Of a DNA stretch of 64,000 nucleotides, positions 47,986 to 62,370 are shown one piece after another (position 1 is the stretch's first letter; every line of letters begins with the position of its first letter). The notes beneath the pieces are model-generated. The model was not told the origin of the DNA. It saw nothing but the letters and a program-made list of their open reading frames with translations, and searched no databases. The stretch is from Sphagnum magellanicum. Taxonomy: Eukaryota; Streptophyta; Sphagnopsida; Sphagnales; Sphagnaceae. The stretch spans positions 4,960,001 through 5,024,000 of the forward strand of contig CM038916.1 in the NCBI GenBank assembly GCA_021904315.1, given 5' to 3'. A program made the translations under genes and the position numbers.

Positions 47986-50900
47986 CTGGCACTATTTGCT
48001 TGGATGCCATTTGATTAACTAATTGAGAGTTTTATTTTTGTTTTGGCACAAATGGATAAAGAAATCCATTGCAGTAAGAGAGAAACAAGGGACTGAGTCA
48101 AGAACTCAACTCGGCCAAGTTACCAGCTAAATTTGTTACATTTCTGGGGCAGTTGCTAACACCATCTAACCCTAAGGTCATCTCAGGCACAGACAGAAAA
48201 ATGGGGGCCCCAAGTTTGGGCCAAAAACTTAGCCTTAAACCCACTAATTGAGAGTTTCAACGTAGAGATCTCAGAATGATTTCAACTATGGAAGTTAGGC
48301 TCATGATTCATTAGTTATAAATGTATGATTTATTCTCTGGCCGAAGACTTGCATAATTAAGTCACTTTCACCCCTGGAAAATGAAAGTTGTATACATCTC
48401 TAGCCAAGTGATTTTTTTCAACAAATTGGGAAAAACAATTTGGACCAAAACATTTGCAAATTTTTAGAAAACTTTGTTTTTCTGGTGTAAATTTGACTAA
48501 TTTTGGATATCAGAAAATTGAAACAATATCCTTGCTCTGAACTCACCCAAAGATTCTTAGTTAGGTAATTGAAACCTGGTATTGGAGATTTTTAAAATCT
48601 TCATATATCAAAAGTCCTTATCTCAAACCAACACCTAAAATTTAATTAGATGAATTTTTAGTTCAAGTTTCCCAACATTCATATCAACTTGAGCTTTGTG
48701 CAATTGTGCACCAATGACAATGAAATGATCAAAAAAGTGAGTTGACTTCATGGAAATTATTTTCCATTCAAATGAAAGTATTGAATGACATTGGATGCAA
48801 CTTGAATTGTCCCAAAAAGTTAAGATTTTATTTCTTTTAAAGGTGTATGTTACATTGGCTTTTTAAATTTTAGGTTCAGGAGATTATAGTGTGATGTGCT
48901 ATTCTTTTCCATATGTTGTTGGGGTTTTCAAAATGAAGAATTCTTCAAGTCTAGTTCTTTTTCATGATTATAAGATTGCCATTTATTTTAGTTATTTGAC
49001 ATATTACTTTGGGTAATATAATATTTGTTACAATTTCATCTTGGGGGATTGTAATGAAAGTTTTTGCCATCAAATTTAACCTGAAATTGAACCAAAAAAA
49101 TTAATTGATCAAAGGTGATTTGTGGACTTTGTTTTAAAGGTCTGGCATCAAAATAAACATGAACATGCATTGCTTTTATTTTTAATTAGTTTAAAGTTTA
49201 ACATTTAGGATTGCCATGCTCAAATTAAATTATTATTTTTGAACCTTTCAACATTTTTTAGCAATTAATGCTCTTGTTTAAGAAAAATTATTCAAATGAC
49301 CATTAGGCTTTTTCACTCAGATCTTACAAAATAAGTCATTAAAATATATATAATATGTGATTATAGTTGTAATGTAATAATAAAATAGTTTAAATTTTAC
49401 AATGAATCCAAAGTAAGACTTAAATTGGAATATTTCAAAATTTTCAATTTTTTTTTTGGAAATTTAGTAATTTTTTGAAAAAATTATGGATAACATAGTG
49501 AATGCAAGTGAAATTGAGACAAGATAGTGACAATGGTGTCCAAACTTTGAAATTAGTTGAGTCAAATCCACGACAATGGTGACAACAAGTTCTCAAGCGA
49601 GAAACAACTTGATTCTTGATATCATCAATTTATCAAGATATGGAACACTTGACTATGGTGTGAACTATAATGACATAACAAAATTTTAATGGGTTGGTTT
49701 AAATGGCATCAAAGATCTACCAGGAGATAACTAAACAATAGAATAAGGGGTTTGATTGGCCACAATTAAGTTTTAATTTAAAAGCATAAACACCTCTCTG
49801 CCCGTATACATAGTGTTATGTGGACACATAAAGCAGACAAATTCGCAGGGCATTTCAGAAAACAAAACACTCACATGTAGGCATATCATTTTTGTAAATC
49901 CCCCACATCATTTTTCATTTTTTTCTCATGATACTTGACAAGTAGGTATCTAGCAGGTACCCATTAGGTATCATCACAAGAAAAAAGTTTTAAATGAATC
50001 TGTCAATTTTTACATTGTGAACACCCTCCCTTGGCCCAAGCATTACCAGAATCAAGCTTGCTTCAGTTCTGCCTTACATGGGCCCAAGTATTTTAGTAAT
50101 GCCTGCAGCTTCAAGCATTACCCTACATAAATTCAAGCCAACATACCAAAACAGAAAAGAAAATATATTATACAACTTTGTGCACATGCTTAGCAATTTT
50201 GTTTTTACGGCGTAGCAATCATCCATCTCTCTCAAATTTGTGATGTAATCAGATAAGCAATCATCCATAGGAGGACTTAGCCAAAGAGAGTAGAATTTTT
50301 TTTAACTCTGTTATATTTTGACAACTTGTTTGGAAATTGTTGTCTGCATATGGTAGATTTCACAAATAAAAATTCCACAAACTATTCCATAAGAGGGTTC
50401 AACAAATGTGGGGCTTCATCCAGCAAGAGCCACAAGGAAACAAAATTCAAATCCTTTCCACAAGTTCAAAGCCCCTTTATTCTAAGATTATGCAGAAAGG
50501 CATGGTATGTGACAAGAACTGAAATACAAGTACAACCCACTAAGCAACCACTGCAATTCATTTCATTAGCAAGGATTTCAAAAGTTTTTGGAATTGTGTG
50601 ATGTAATGAATTACAAACTGTTGAAATTTGGAACATTTGGTAGTGCAATAAATACATCTTGAGATACAAATGGTTTTGAAGCTGCATTGAAATGTATATT
50701 CTCAGTGTCATTCATTCTAGTGTCCAATCTTGGTTTGGTCATGAAGGCACCTTCACATTGGGGAGCATTTCTTCTAGGAGAAGCCCACCTGAGTATTAAA
50801 TGAAATCAAAAAATACAATGACAACCCCTAGTTGTAGACTAGGTTGAAGTATCTTTTTGACAACTTCATCAGTTGTTACACTAAAATCATGGTAACACTC

Positions 50901-52729
50901 CACCACGTATGAAATACCCAATAGTCTTACATTTTTCATTATATTCTCAGGCTTGCAATAGGCAAGACACATCATACAAGAGGGAAAAGGAAAACTAAAG
51001 AAACACCACAATTTGCATGCAGCCAAGTAACTGTGTCTCTGATACAACACATCACTAATATGGGCAAAATGTAAACATATGCACCAGAGAAAGGATCTTC
51101 TTGAATGCTTGTAGTTTGCAATAGATCAGAAAAACTGTTGACCCAAGTCTGTGGTTTCTGAGACAGGAATCAAACAATAAGTACTGAAATAGAAAAAAAA
51201 ATCTCAATTAGAAGAAACACAATTTCCTAACCGTGAACCCACTTCCAGCAATCAATATGCTAGAAGTGTAAGTGTGATCAGGGGTGGTTGTAAAAATAAG
51301 TGGATATCTAGTGGAATGCCAACCTCTTATTGTAGCAAATCTCAAAGCTCCTATAAGCACTAATTCAAGGAAAGTGAACTGAAATGTACAACAAAAGACT
51401 GATCTCTGGCAAATATTAGGGCCTAGCTTAGGGGCCTCAATTCCAGGTGCAATGAGGCTATGATAGAAATTGGTGAGGCCATGTGTGGGAAGGAGTGTTT
51501 AGTGGAGGTAGGCCTGAGGCCTCAAAACGCAATCTAAATTTTCAGGGCGCCACATGGCATCAATTTTAACACCTTCAATTGTTTCCCCAGGATGTGCAAT
51601 GTTGGGTGATTTGGTTTTTCAAGGGTTACCATTTTTCTGTTCTTTTCTTTTTTGTATCTGATGCCTTTTTGTTGTATTTTTTTTGTCTTGGGTTGTGGTG
51701 ATACTTCAAAGAAGGTTCAATGCTTTGAAGTTCTTTCAAGGTTTGCAAGTTTATTGTAGACTGCAAGACTGTAATATTGTTACCACAATGTTGAACAAAA
51801 GAAGTAAAATTTTTGTAGTGACTTTTTTGGCTTGTAGTTATGAACTGCCAAGTATTGAATTAGTGTTGAATCAAACACTAAAATGGGGCCTTCTTGACAA
51901 ACCACTTTGGTTTCAAGAGCGGGGACAGATCACGAACTGGAGAGGCATGGAGGAGCAGGTGTCATTTTGTAACACGTTTCAATTTCAGAGCTCATAGTAT
52001 TTGGGATAGCTCAACTCTGCGATATGGAAATGAAGAGCTGAGTATATAGCCTATTGAAAATGAGGTAATTGTGGGTCATGGACATCTGCACACAGTACTT
52101 CATTCCAGTGGACACCTTCCCAAGTGGTACTGCATTTTCACAATGTGATAACTACATGTAATTACTTGTAGTTGAGCAGGCTTGGTGGCTTAACTTAAGA
52201 TGAATTCATAGCTTAGTGATGTATATGCATGCTTTTCATAGACAAGCAAAGCCATTAGGAATATGAGATGTTGAGTTGGGTTGTTATGTTTAGGCAACAG
52301 GAAGGATGAATGTGGAAACTTGCTTTTCAAGGTCAGTAGAATATACACCTATATGGCAGGGTATTGGTGAAGAATTTGATACGCTCAAAATATGGATACA
52401 TCTGAATGCTCTGCATGCTTAAATCAGGTGAAAACAATTTGGCAGAACAAAGTAGGCTTAAGAGATGTGTGGCTTTCACTATGCTCAACCTCTACCAGGT
52501 TAACAGTCATTATGTGGTGGGCATGAACACATATGTTTGTCACCAAGGATCTAAACATGGATGGTTTGTGTGAATGGTTGGATCCACAAATGCTGGACAT
52601 TGGATAGTTGATGCCCCTATGAAGAATAATGCAGAGGATACAATGAAGGCAAGATTTTTTCTCTTGTGGTTTGAAAATCATAACATATGACTTCAACATT
52701 TACATATCATATTGTTCCTTTTCAAATAC
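47986..52729. other. Intergenic DNA, no gene seen
   Basis: Frames up to about 100 codons occur on both strands (for example 50326-50601 and 51683-51997), but none shows a motif, and overlapping opposite frames are equally open. A short R2-head match (CAATCATCCATAGGAGGACTTAGCCAAA) is at about 50257-50284. Confidence 0.4.
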
Positions 52730-53039
52730 CAATATTTTTTGTATGATGTAGGTTTTCCTTTAAGGTTATTATAGCCTAACTAGAAGTACTATCAAAATAT
52801 TGAATGTAATGGTTTTCCATTCTATCAACCTTGTACTTATGCATATTTGAATACAAAATATTCAACTTAAATGTTAGATTGGTTGTTTTGCTCATATCAA
52901 TGTCATGTTTCATTTTCTTGGGTGGTCTCCGCATGTGTTGTTTGAACCGTTTGTATGGATTGATATTTTGTCCAATGTATATTTTATTATTGTTCTCACA
53001 TCTAATGTTATACACAAAATGCTCTTGGATGTTATTCAA
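52730..53039 (-). pseudogene. GIY-YIG nuclease domain frame, origin unresolved
   Basis: GIY-YIG domains are small nuclease folds found in repair proteins, mobile elements and some viruses. The minus frame shows the hallmark pair Phe-Val-Tyr ... Lys-Ile-Tyr-Ile-Gly-Gln, then Asn-Pro-x-Lys-Arg-Phe-Lys-Gln-His (the conserved Arg), then Asp-Arg-Met-Glu-Asn-His-Tyr-Ile (the conserved Glu). A Gly-Tyr-Asn-x-Leu-Lys-Gly-like ending is also discernible. These residues would suffice for the fold. The domain is in a different frame from the adjoining lysine-rich frame, and the locus as a whole appears broken, with about two or three breaks. It may be a host gene, an element or a viral relic. Confidence 0.65.
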
Positions 53040-53745
53040 GAAGTTTCTCCCTTTTTTGTAGGCACATTGCGTTTCTGGACAACATTATTGGCAGCTTGAT
53101 TTTTTTTGTTGTTTTTTGATCCAAGAAGTCGACCACGGTTTTTCTTTGGACTAGTTTGGATGTCCTCTTCGTGAGTTTCAATACCTTGTTTGTTTTCTTC
53201 TTCACTGCTTCAAGCGAAAGCAATGTTTTCTTTAAACGTTTCAAAGGTTGTCTTTCTGCAACTTCTGTTTCTTTAGTGTCAAAATCATCAAGCTCAACTA
53301 TTTTTGGAACATGTTGGGCATTGTTAGCTTTTGGATTTTTGAGCACTTGATTTGCCAATGAAACTTGTTGGTTGATCATTGATTTCTTTGCAGGAGATTC
53401 CACCTTTTGAGGAGAGATAGCGAAGGGTAGGGATGTAGATTCATCTTTCACAACTGCATCCAACTCTTGAAGAACATTCTCCATGGCTTGGTAGGACAAA
53501 GAAAGGTAAGATGCCATATCATTCTTTTTGTCAAACTCAAAGTAAATATGTTTAAGGTGGTATGGACTCAAAGTTCCCTTGTAGGTAGACTGTATTTCTT
53601 GACGGATGAGACTGTATGCATCTCGCTTATTAAAATGAATGTCATCTTGGTCGTAGTTGACATTCAAGACATCAATGAGAATAAAAGCATGACCTGAATT
53701 TTTTCCAAAAATTGTTAGCAATTGTAGATGACTTCTCTGATCACA
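53032..53745 (-). pseudogene. Lysine-rich frame next to the GIY-YIG domain
   Basis: About 230 codons, the longest uninterrupted frame of its neighbourhood, without a convincing ATG at its beginning. The first 90 residues look globular ('GHAFILIDVLNVNYDQDDIH', 'YHLKHIYFEFDKKNDMASYL'). The last 100 are rich in Lys, Arg and Thr and look disordered, like a nucleic-acid-binding tail. I do not recognise the first part. It abuts the GIY-YIG frame with a few bases of overlap on the same strand, so the two probably belonged to one locus. Treated as a relic because of that frame disruption. Confidence 0.45.
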
Positions 53746-55869
53746 AGTGTTAATTATATGGAGTACTCATATGAACACTCACATTGTCCCCCTTTATGTG
53801 GTTAGTTTCAAGTTGAACCCTAAATTACACAATAAGTTTCTACATTTGTATATGGACATTTCTTGATGAGGGAGCTAAATTTCTAATTTTTACATCATTG
53901 CATAGTTTGGTGGATCTTTATTTTCAATGGACTAAGTTCAAACTAGAAAGGCATGTAATTTCATGTTATTTTGATGTCAGACCTAACACCTATTGTTGAA
54001 TTGAAATATACATGGAAAATAGCTATTATATTTGCAACTATCTTGTTAAATTGGGTTCTATATTGTTCAACATTATATTTGAAGATACTAGTGTCTTCTT
54101 GACTTGTTGTTCCACCTAGATATGAAAGTTAAGTGTGCATGATGTGTGAGTGCAAAATGGTGTATAACAGCGATTAGTTTAAATCAGCACAACCTTTAAA
54201 GTTGACACCAGCTAGGAAGTGAGTCTTTTAATCCTTCATATTTGTATAATCCGAATTGTAACCTCTTGGTTTGATGAATCATCATCTATTTTAAAAATTT
54301 GTATGAAAACGTATTTTCAAATTATGTTTTTGTGCTTTTATTGTTAGAGCAAACAATGTAATGGAAGGTAAGGACTTTGTTGCAAAAAAAACTAAAAATC
54401 AGATTAAAACATGACACTTCAGATTTGGAAAACATGTGACTTTGATCAATGATTCAACTCTCTGTCAACATGAGTGTGTGGACCTATGATGGAACTCTAT
54501 TGGTGTTAACATCAATATCAAAAAGTTTGGTCTAAACTCACAATTGGCCTTTTGTATGCAGAATACCTGGGCATGGCAAGTAGTTGTTGTGTGTTGAGAG
54601 AAACATTATCTTTTTTTGCACCCATCCGTCTATAAACTCTTTCAATTGTCCGTAGCTTTGAAATGATTATTTGCTTTGGAAATCTCGGCATCCACAATTG
54701 TCCAAAAGTGTTTCTTAACCCGTGGTAGCACACCATTGTTTTTTTGTTGGCGGTACTGATGTTTTGTTTGTTGCTAACACAGGAAATTGAAGTGCAGATT
54801 TTGCTATTAAATTTTGGAATACAGAATCAAATCTACTTGAGGAACTTGAAGCCATGATTGCAAAAAGAAAAATTTAGGTTAGTTATTTGTTATGTTTGTC
54901 ATTCTTTTATACACATTGAAATGGATGTTGGAAAGGTGGATATTGGAAAGCCATAGGGTGTTTAATTCTCTTCATATTCTTATATTCACAAAAAAAAATT
55001 TCAGGGTGTTACATCTAGAAAATGTTATACGTCTTATGGTGTTTTGAATCTACTAAAAAGATTAGAAGTCGAAAAGGTTTAAGAAACTATAAATGAGCAA
55101 ACATATGCTCATTTTTTGAATGTGACACTTGTGATAAAATTCCACCCATTTGTTTCGTCTTCTGTCCTCCTTCTTTCTAGATAAGTTTTCAAGTGCTTTC
55201 CTTTTAGCATGTGATCATTATCATTTATCAAATCTTGTGGGTTTGTGAATCACTTTTAGTCTTTTGAACAAATCTAAGATTCGATTCAAGTCTTTTGATC
55301 TGTTGGGAATTGATAATAGTCGTATCCAGCTTACTCCAGTGATGAGGTTTTGTCTACTTATTTTCCAATCAATATACCATCAGGAAGTTTGAAGGAAAAG
55401 CTTGAAATATTATTGCATTTCTGAATTAGATGGTACCTACTACAACAGCTGCTTACTACTAGAACCACACCTAGGTGCTTCCTTTAATACCTTGCCATGG
55501 TAATCAGTCAAAATTCTTATGCAACCATAATCATTTGATAAAATCACATACCAAATAGTTGCCCCTTGAAAGAAAGCTTGTCAGTTAATAACAAATTCTA
55601 GAAACCATAGAATGAATTCTTGAATATGTTTGGACCACATTTGAAATTATCTCATTAGTGGGTGAGAGTATTGATTGCATTTCCTTTGTTTGCAGTGGCA
55701 ATTGCCTCTTTGAGAAAGGTATCATCTAAAAGTAGATTCTAGAAACTATAAAGTGAATTTTGGAAGATTTTTGGAGCACATTTAAGATTATGTTATTCAT
55801 GGGTGGATAAATGGGTTTCCTTTTCATGGGTAAGTTTCATTGATGTTCACTAAAAATTCCTTTCGCATT
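53746..55869. other. Intergenic DNA with one unexplained minus frame
   Basis: A minus frame at 54518-54736 (72 codons, 'LRTIERVYRRMGAKKDNV') has balanced amino-acid composition and could be an exon of the locus at 52.7-53.7 kb, but there is no domain to support it. The remainder shows nothing recognisable. Confidence 0.3.
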
Positions 55870-56734
55870 GTGCTTTATTTTATGGGAAAAACATAATTAA
55901 TTTTTGAAATTTTTTATAAATTTCTATTAGATTTTCCATAACACCAAACTTGAGAAAGAAAGAAGAAAAATGGACCAAAAAATAAAATCGTGCAAAAGTT
56001 TGTTTTAGAAAAAATATATGTTCAATACAAAAAAAAATCAAACATTTTTGGCTTTGGAAATGTTTGAAAGAAACTCGAATTATTATACGAAATTGCAATA
56101 TCATTATGTTGAGCATTTAAATTTTTAATACATTTGTAGTTAAAATAATAACTTCATATTAAACCTTTGGAAATAAAGTTCATAAATCAAAAAATATATA
56201 CTAAAACATTGAATGACAAGGAATAAATGCAAGGAATATAACTGAACATAATAAAATAAAACATTATGTAAATTATATGTATATTTGTGGGACAAATTTT
56301 GATTATTTCATATATGTATAATAAGGACTTGAGATTGATAATAACAATAATAAGTTTGTCATATAAAAAACATTCTAAACATAGAAATTCTAGACTTGAA
56401 TATAATAAATAAAAAATTGATTTAAATTATATGTATACTTTTGGGATGAAATTTTATTATTTGAAACATGTCGAATAAAAATGTGAAATTGATAACAATA
56501 ATAATTTTTGTCATTGAAAAAATATTTTACATTTCGAATCTAAGAATTTGTAGAATTATAATGTAAATAATTAAATAATTCAGATTTCAAAATTACATAT
56601 AATAAAAATTCTAAATTGATGGAAAGAAAAACTTTACATGCATGAAACCTAATATGCATCATCATTATACATCTTCAAATATGTTAAAATATTATCAATA
56701 ATTTGTTGGAAATATAATAATTTTATAATGCTTT

Positions 56735-57440
56735 TTATTGAATTGTGTGAACATAATTTTTTCCAAGTTGTATTTGGAATTTGCATTGTACAATTTATGA
56801 CATCATCATTTTCGATATAACACAAGTTATTTTTTAAGGTTTACATATATTTTCAAATGGTAGCACATGCGTTTGAACTTTAAACATAAAATCAATAAAA
56901 ATATAAATATATACATCAAAATATAATATGACAAAATCAATTGATAAAATATCATAATGTGTGTGTGTATATATATATCTTCAAATTAAATGTGAATTAT
57001 AATTTTATATTGAATTGCGTGAACACAAATTTTCAATATGTACTTGGAAATTGATTGTACAATTTATGACATTATCATTTTCAATATAACACAAGTTTTT
57101 TATTCAGGGTTTACATATATTTTTAAATTGTTGCACATGTGTTTAAACTTAAAATCAATAGAAATATAAATATAAACATCAAAATACAAAATGACAAAAT
57201 CAAATTCAATGTGCAAGTTTGAATTATAACATTTTTTATTGAATTCCATGAACACAAATTTTTTTATATGTACTTGGAATTTGCATTGTACAATTTATGG
57301 CATCATCATTATTAATATAAAACAAATTATTCTTTAGGGTTTACACATAGTCTCAAATTGTTGCACATGTGTTTCAACTTTGAACATAAGATCAATAAAA
57401 TTAAAAATATATGCATCACAATAAATAATGATAAAATTGA
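56735..57440. repeat. Tandem repeat, three units of about 240-260 bp, fourth copy at about 59100-59310
   Basis: Each unit carries, in order, 'TTGAATT' with 'GTGAACA', 'TACTTGGAATTTGCATTGTA', CAATTTATGACATCATCATTTTC, AGGGTTTACATATA, TTGTTGCACATGTGTTT-AACTT and 'AAAATCAATA'. Unit starts are near 56742, 57005 and 57239. The fourth copy near 59100 lies inside the larger repeat that follows. Confidence 0.7.
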
Positions 57441-58369
57441 TTGATATATATATATCTATCTTTAAATTAAATGTGCAAGTTTGAAAATACTAGAATGTAA
57501 TATTGAAACTAATATGCACTATGTGCAATTCATATGATTGGTATCACCAATCTTCTTTCAACTTGATGTGCAAATTGGGTGCATTTTTTATGGGTTCAAA
57601 TCCCGAGTTGAATTCTATTCTTTTGGCAATTTAAAAAATATATATTTATGCAAATATAACAAATACATGTAATACGATGTAATTTTATATAAATATGCAC
57701 AAATATTATAAGTCATTTTTAAAAGTTAAATCTATCACTTCAGTATTCAAAAAAATCTAATATCAATTACATCAAAATATCAATTACATATCTATAATTG
57801 GGTATAAATGTGTGCATTTTGACATTTAATAATTAAAAAAATAATTATCCAATTCAAGGTCTTCTACATTTGCATGTTTTGAAATATCAAAATGCAAGCA
57901 TATTAACTAGAACAATACATAACAATCAAAAATTTTGCCAAATGGCATACATATTGTTAAATGACAATATTGGAATTTTGTAATTACAACAAAAAAAATT
58001 TGATAGATTCAGTGCTTATTAAATGACTAATTGAAGTTCATATTAACTCAAACAATATATATTTAGTACATAAAAGTATATTGTGTCTGCATTTATCAAG
58101 ATTCAAATGTCCCAATATATTCCAAATAGTAAAACAATTCCTCCTTTGATTTTTGCCTGATAATTTAATTTGTACAAATGTGATAAATGGTCATTTATTA
58201 TTAGTTATAATAAATTATACATTCATTTCACCTATTACATAAGATATTTTAAATAAATAATCACTTTTGTAACTCGAAAAAAAAGTTTTAAAAATCGTAC
58301 TACAAAAATAATCTATGAAAACAAATTGATATGATATAGTTTTAATGTAATAAACTCAAAATGAATTTT

Positions 58370-60440
58370 AATATTTTTAACCTTGCAAATGAAGTCTATA
58401 AATGATAATTGAATTTATCTTTTTGAAAAGTGATGAAAATTAATGACCACAATATAAGGTTATGTAATTTTTAAATAATATCACACATTTAAAAAAGTTA
58501 ACCAATAATAGAATATTTTAAATTTTTATGTTGGTTTAATAATATTGAAATGTGCATAATTTGAATAACAATATAAAATAATGGAATGTTTGTTTTATTA
58601 TGGACATGAATTTTAAACATTTTCAAATATAAAATAAATAATTTGTAACTAATGACCAAAAAACAATCTTTGATTTTCAAAACATTAAATATCATAACAC
58701 AAAAACATGATAGTAATTATATTTAACGAATACATGCAAAATATATATTTAGGTATTGATGAAGTTTGAAATTATATAACAAAAGGTGTAAAGGAAAATC
58801 ATTATGATTGTAATATATTAAAGAATGTCATGTGATAATTGATACTAATTAATATATTAATAAATACCCCCAAAAAAGGTTGAAAATAGTAAATTACAAT
58901 TGGCATTTGAAAATAAAGTTCTTAAAATTTTTCATAACATTGATTTTTTTTATAAAGTCAAAAATATCTATAAAATTGAATATGCATGCAAAACATAAAC
59001 TTGAATAGTTAATTAAAATATTTGAATGTAATTTTCAAATAATGTCGTCTTTAAATATATTAAAATATTATTAGTAATTTTTTGGGAAAATAATTATTTT
59101 ATAACGCTCTTTATTCAATTGCATGAACAAAAATTTCACATATGTACTTGGAATTTGTATTGTACAATTTATGATGTTTTCATTTTCAATATAAGTTATT
59201 ATTTAAGGTTTACATATATTCTCAAATTGTTGCACATGTGTTTAAACTTTGAACATAAAATCAATTGATACAACATCATAAAGTATATATATATATATAT
59301 ATCTTCAAATTAAATGTGTAAGTTTGAAAATTCTAAAATGTAACATTGAAATTAATATGCATTATGTCCAATTTATATGATCTATATCATGAATCTGGTT
59401 TCCACTCAATGTGAATATTTTAAGACCTTACACATGAAATTTATAAAAGATGATAATTGAATTTGTCTTTTTCAAAAATGATGGAAATTAATTACCACAA
59501 TAAAAGGTTATGTAATTTTTAAGTAATTTCGCACATTTGAAAAAATTAATTGATAGTTGATATAATGATGTAATGTGTTTTGTTGGTTTAATAACACTAT
59601 AAAGCCATGGAATGATTGTTTTATCACGGTCATGAATTTTAAACATTTCCAAATGTGAAATACAAAATTTGGAACTAATGACCGAAAAACAATCTATGAT
59701 TATCAAAACACTAAATATCGTACCCTAAACAAAAACATGAAAATGATTATATTAAATGAATACATGCAAAATATACATTTAGGCTTTAATGAAGTTTGAA
59801 AGTATTTGGAAAAATGGGTTATGGAAAATGATTATAGTTATACTATATTCAAGTATGTCATGTGGTAATTGATGTTAACTAATTTATTTTAATATACTGA
59901 GAAAAATAAAGGTTGAAAACAGTAAAATTACAATTGATATTTGAAAATAAGATTCTTAAAAGCTTACAACATTGAATCTTTTTATAAAATCAAAATAATC
60001 TTACAAAATTGAATATGCAAGTGACACATAAACATCAATAGTAAAATAGAATATTTGAGTGTAATTTTCAAATAATTTCACATCTTAAATAAAAATTGAT
60101 AATTAATAAAATAATGTCAATGTCGTATTTTGGTTTAGTAATCATGATATACGCATATTTCAATAAAAATATAAAACAATTGAATGATTTTTTAAAAATA
60201 AATTTTAAACAATTTCAAATGTGAAGTAAAGAATTTGGAATTGATTTCAAAAAAAAATTTATAATTTTCAAAGGATTATATATCACACCAAAAAAAAATG
60301 AAAGAAATCATATTAAACGATTACATGCAAAACATATATTTTGTCTTTGATGAAATTTAATTTTTTTTGGAAAAATGTGTTATGAATAATGATTATAATT
60401 GCAATTAAGGCATGTGTGGCAATTGATACTAGTAAAAAAA
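58370..60440. repeat. Large degenerate repeat, three copies (about 58370, 59410 and 60040)
   Basis: Common blocks in order are AATGATAATTGAATTT, GACCACAATA-AAGGTTATGTAATTTTTAA, TGTTGGTTTAATAA, ATGAATTTTAAACATTT, 'AACTAATGACC-AAAAACAAT', ACATGCAAAATATA-ATTTAGG and TGTCATGTG-TAATTGAT. The second block start is about 1.03 kb after the first; the third is about 0.56 kb later and more diverged. The extra length between copies 1 and 2 holds the fourth copy of the 240-bp unit. Confidence 0.7.
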
Positions 60441-62370
60441 TCAAATGATTTATAACGAATGTTATATGTAATATTTCATCAAAAAAATTTAAATGAATTT
60501 TTTTAATAAATAATTTTAATTCAAGAAAAACGAATAATCTTATTTAATATGAATTAATTAAAATACTTTCCAAGTAATTATATAGCCTACAACTATACAT
60601 ATAATTAAGAAATCACTTGTATGGAATCTGGATATTTTAGTGATTATGGATTATGATTATTCATAAAATATAAATATGCACAATTGCAAAACACTTTTAC
60701 TTTCACATTGTTTTATTATTTGCTTTAAATAATTTTAGGACTATAATCTAACATGTGATTTATTTGGATTGTGCAGTTGGTGATATCATCATATATAATG
60801 TGATCCAAGTCATTTTCATAAATCAACAATGAAATTAAAAGAGAAAGGAAAACGTCAACGAGAAAACTATATAAGTAAATGACAAAAGGTGTTCAAACCC
60901 TTTCCTAGGTCACAAATTGAAATTGGAGCATTGCATTCAAATTGGAATAAATGTACATCTTCATTCATCAAGGATATGAGATGTTGTAGATTTTGTGGAT
61001 TCACAAAATTACACCTTCAAGGAACACATTTTAATGTTGTTCCAAATACATTTGGAATTGTTGCTGGTGCAACAACGTATGGTTGTTCTAACATTATTAT
61101 GTCTACATACACAACCACTAGTGATGGTTTGCATGTGTATGTATGTAACGCATGTTTTAAATTCTATGAACAACCAGAACGGATCAAATATGTTGTATTT
61201 TAAAGCATGGACTATATGAAACAAATCCTTGCTAATAATTCGTTGGATCTTCAACTTCTTTCACTTATTGATATATCAATGAAAATTGAACAACGAAACT
61301 ATGGATTCATGCATGGCCAAATACAACCATATGGGTTACTTGACAATCCTCTACTCTATTGGAATTCAAGTTTCAACCAACTAGTACATCAAAAGATGTT
61401 AATTTGGCCCTCAAAGATCTTTTGCACCAAGATTTGTCTTCAAATCCACTTATACAAAAATACATCACCAATATTGAGAAACCAAATCCAACTCATGGAT
61501 TATGTGTTTTATCTCCTTCAATTGTAAAAGAAATACTTGCAAAAACTAATACTTGTGAAAGGTCTTTTTCAAGTATGGATGTGGAACCTTTCATTCAAAA
61601 TTTGTCACTGCTTTTTGACATGCGTCCTGGAATTCCTCATAATTTTGATGATGCCTTTGAAATTGGAGAATTAACTATGCGCAACAATGAAGACCCTTTC
61701 AAAATTGAAAGGTTATTAGTTAAAGAAGATGGCATGTGCACCAATCCAACATTGAACATGTCACTTGAAAAGGCATTATTCCCATTCCTATTTCCACATG
61801 GATGTGGGGCATATGATGGAATTGGTGGTTTATTGCCTTATTTGAAACAAAGAATGTTTACATTATTTTCTATTTTTACATTATATTCACCATACTTACT
61901 CTTGATGTACCAAGTGCGGCAAACAATTCAACTATTGAATGCTACAAAACATTTATGTTTAGAAAGAGATGTAAAAAGATTAAAACGCCAACATCCTCAA
62001 TGGTCAGAAATTGATGTTCTTAGGAATATTATGAAGTTCAAGTTACCACCTTCTATTCCATTAACGCCACAATGACACCATACCTAATTCAAAGAGTTAT
62101 TGGTGATGGTGGAGAACTTTGGAATGCCTCATTTTTTGCTCATTTTGACTTTTGATGAAACATCAAATTTGAGATGGAAAGAAATTGAAGACATTGAAAA
62201 TCTTGCTATGTTTTTCAATAACATATTTTCTTGGAAAGATTGCCTAGTTGAATGTGTGGCATTATTTTGCGCAAGGTTGCAAGCTTTCATGTCAACCTAT
62301 GTTCTTGGTGGTGAAAACATTCTTGGTATTGTCGAACATCATGTAACACGATTGGAGTTGCAACATCAAG

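Larger units (their letters stand above)
55870..60450. repeat. Very AT-rich block of degenerate long repeats
   Basis: Almost no G or C runs; TATATA microsatellites at 56963-56978, 57446-57459 and 59286-59302. At least two repeat types are interleaved (next two entries). No coding frame was recognised. The block ends about 430 bp before the Helitron coding region and may be part of, or a preferred neighbour of, that element. Confidence 0.6.

Noticed and set aside
57590-57612. tRNA T-arm-like GGGTTCAAATCCC
   Set aside because: No acceptor stem, D-arm or anticodon arm could be fitted upstream, and the surrounding sequence belongs to the AT-rich repeats.
61009-61254. Minus-strand frame over the Helitron N-terminal region
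   Set aside because: It is the opposite-strand shadow of the Cys-rich Helitron segment.
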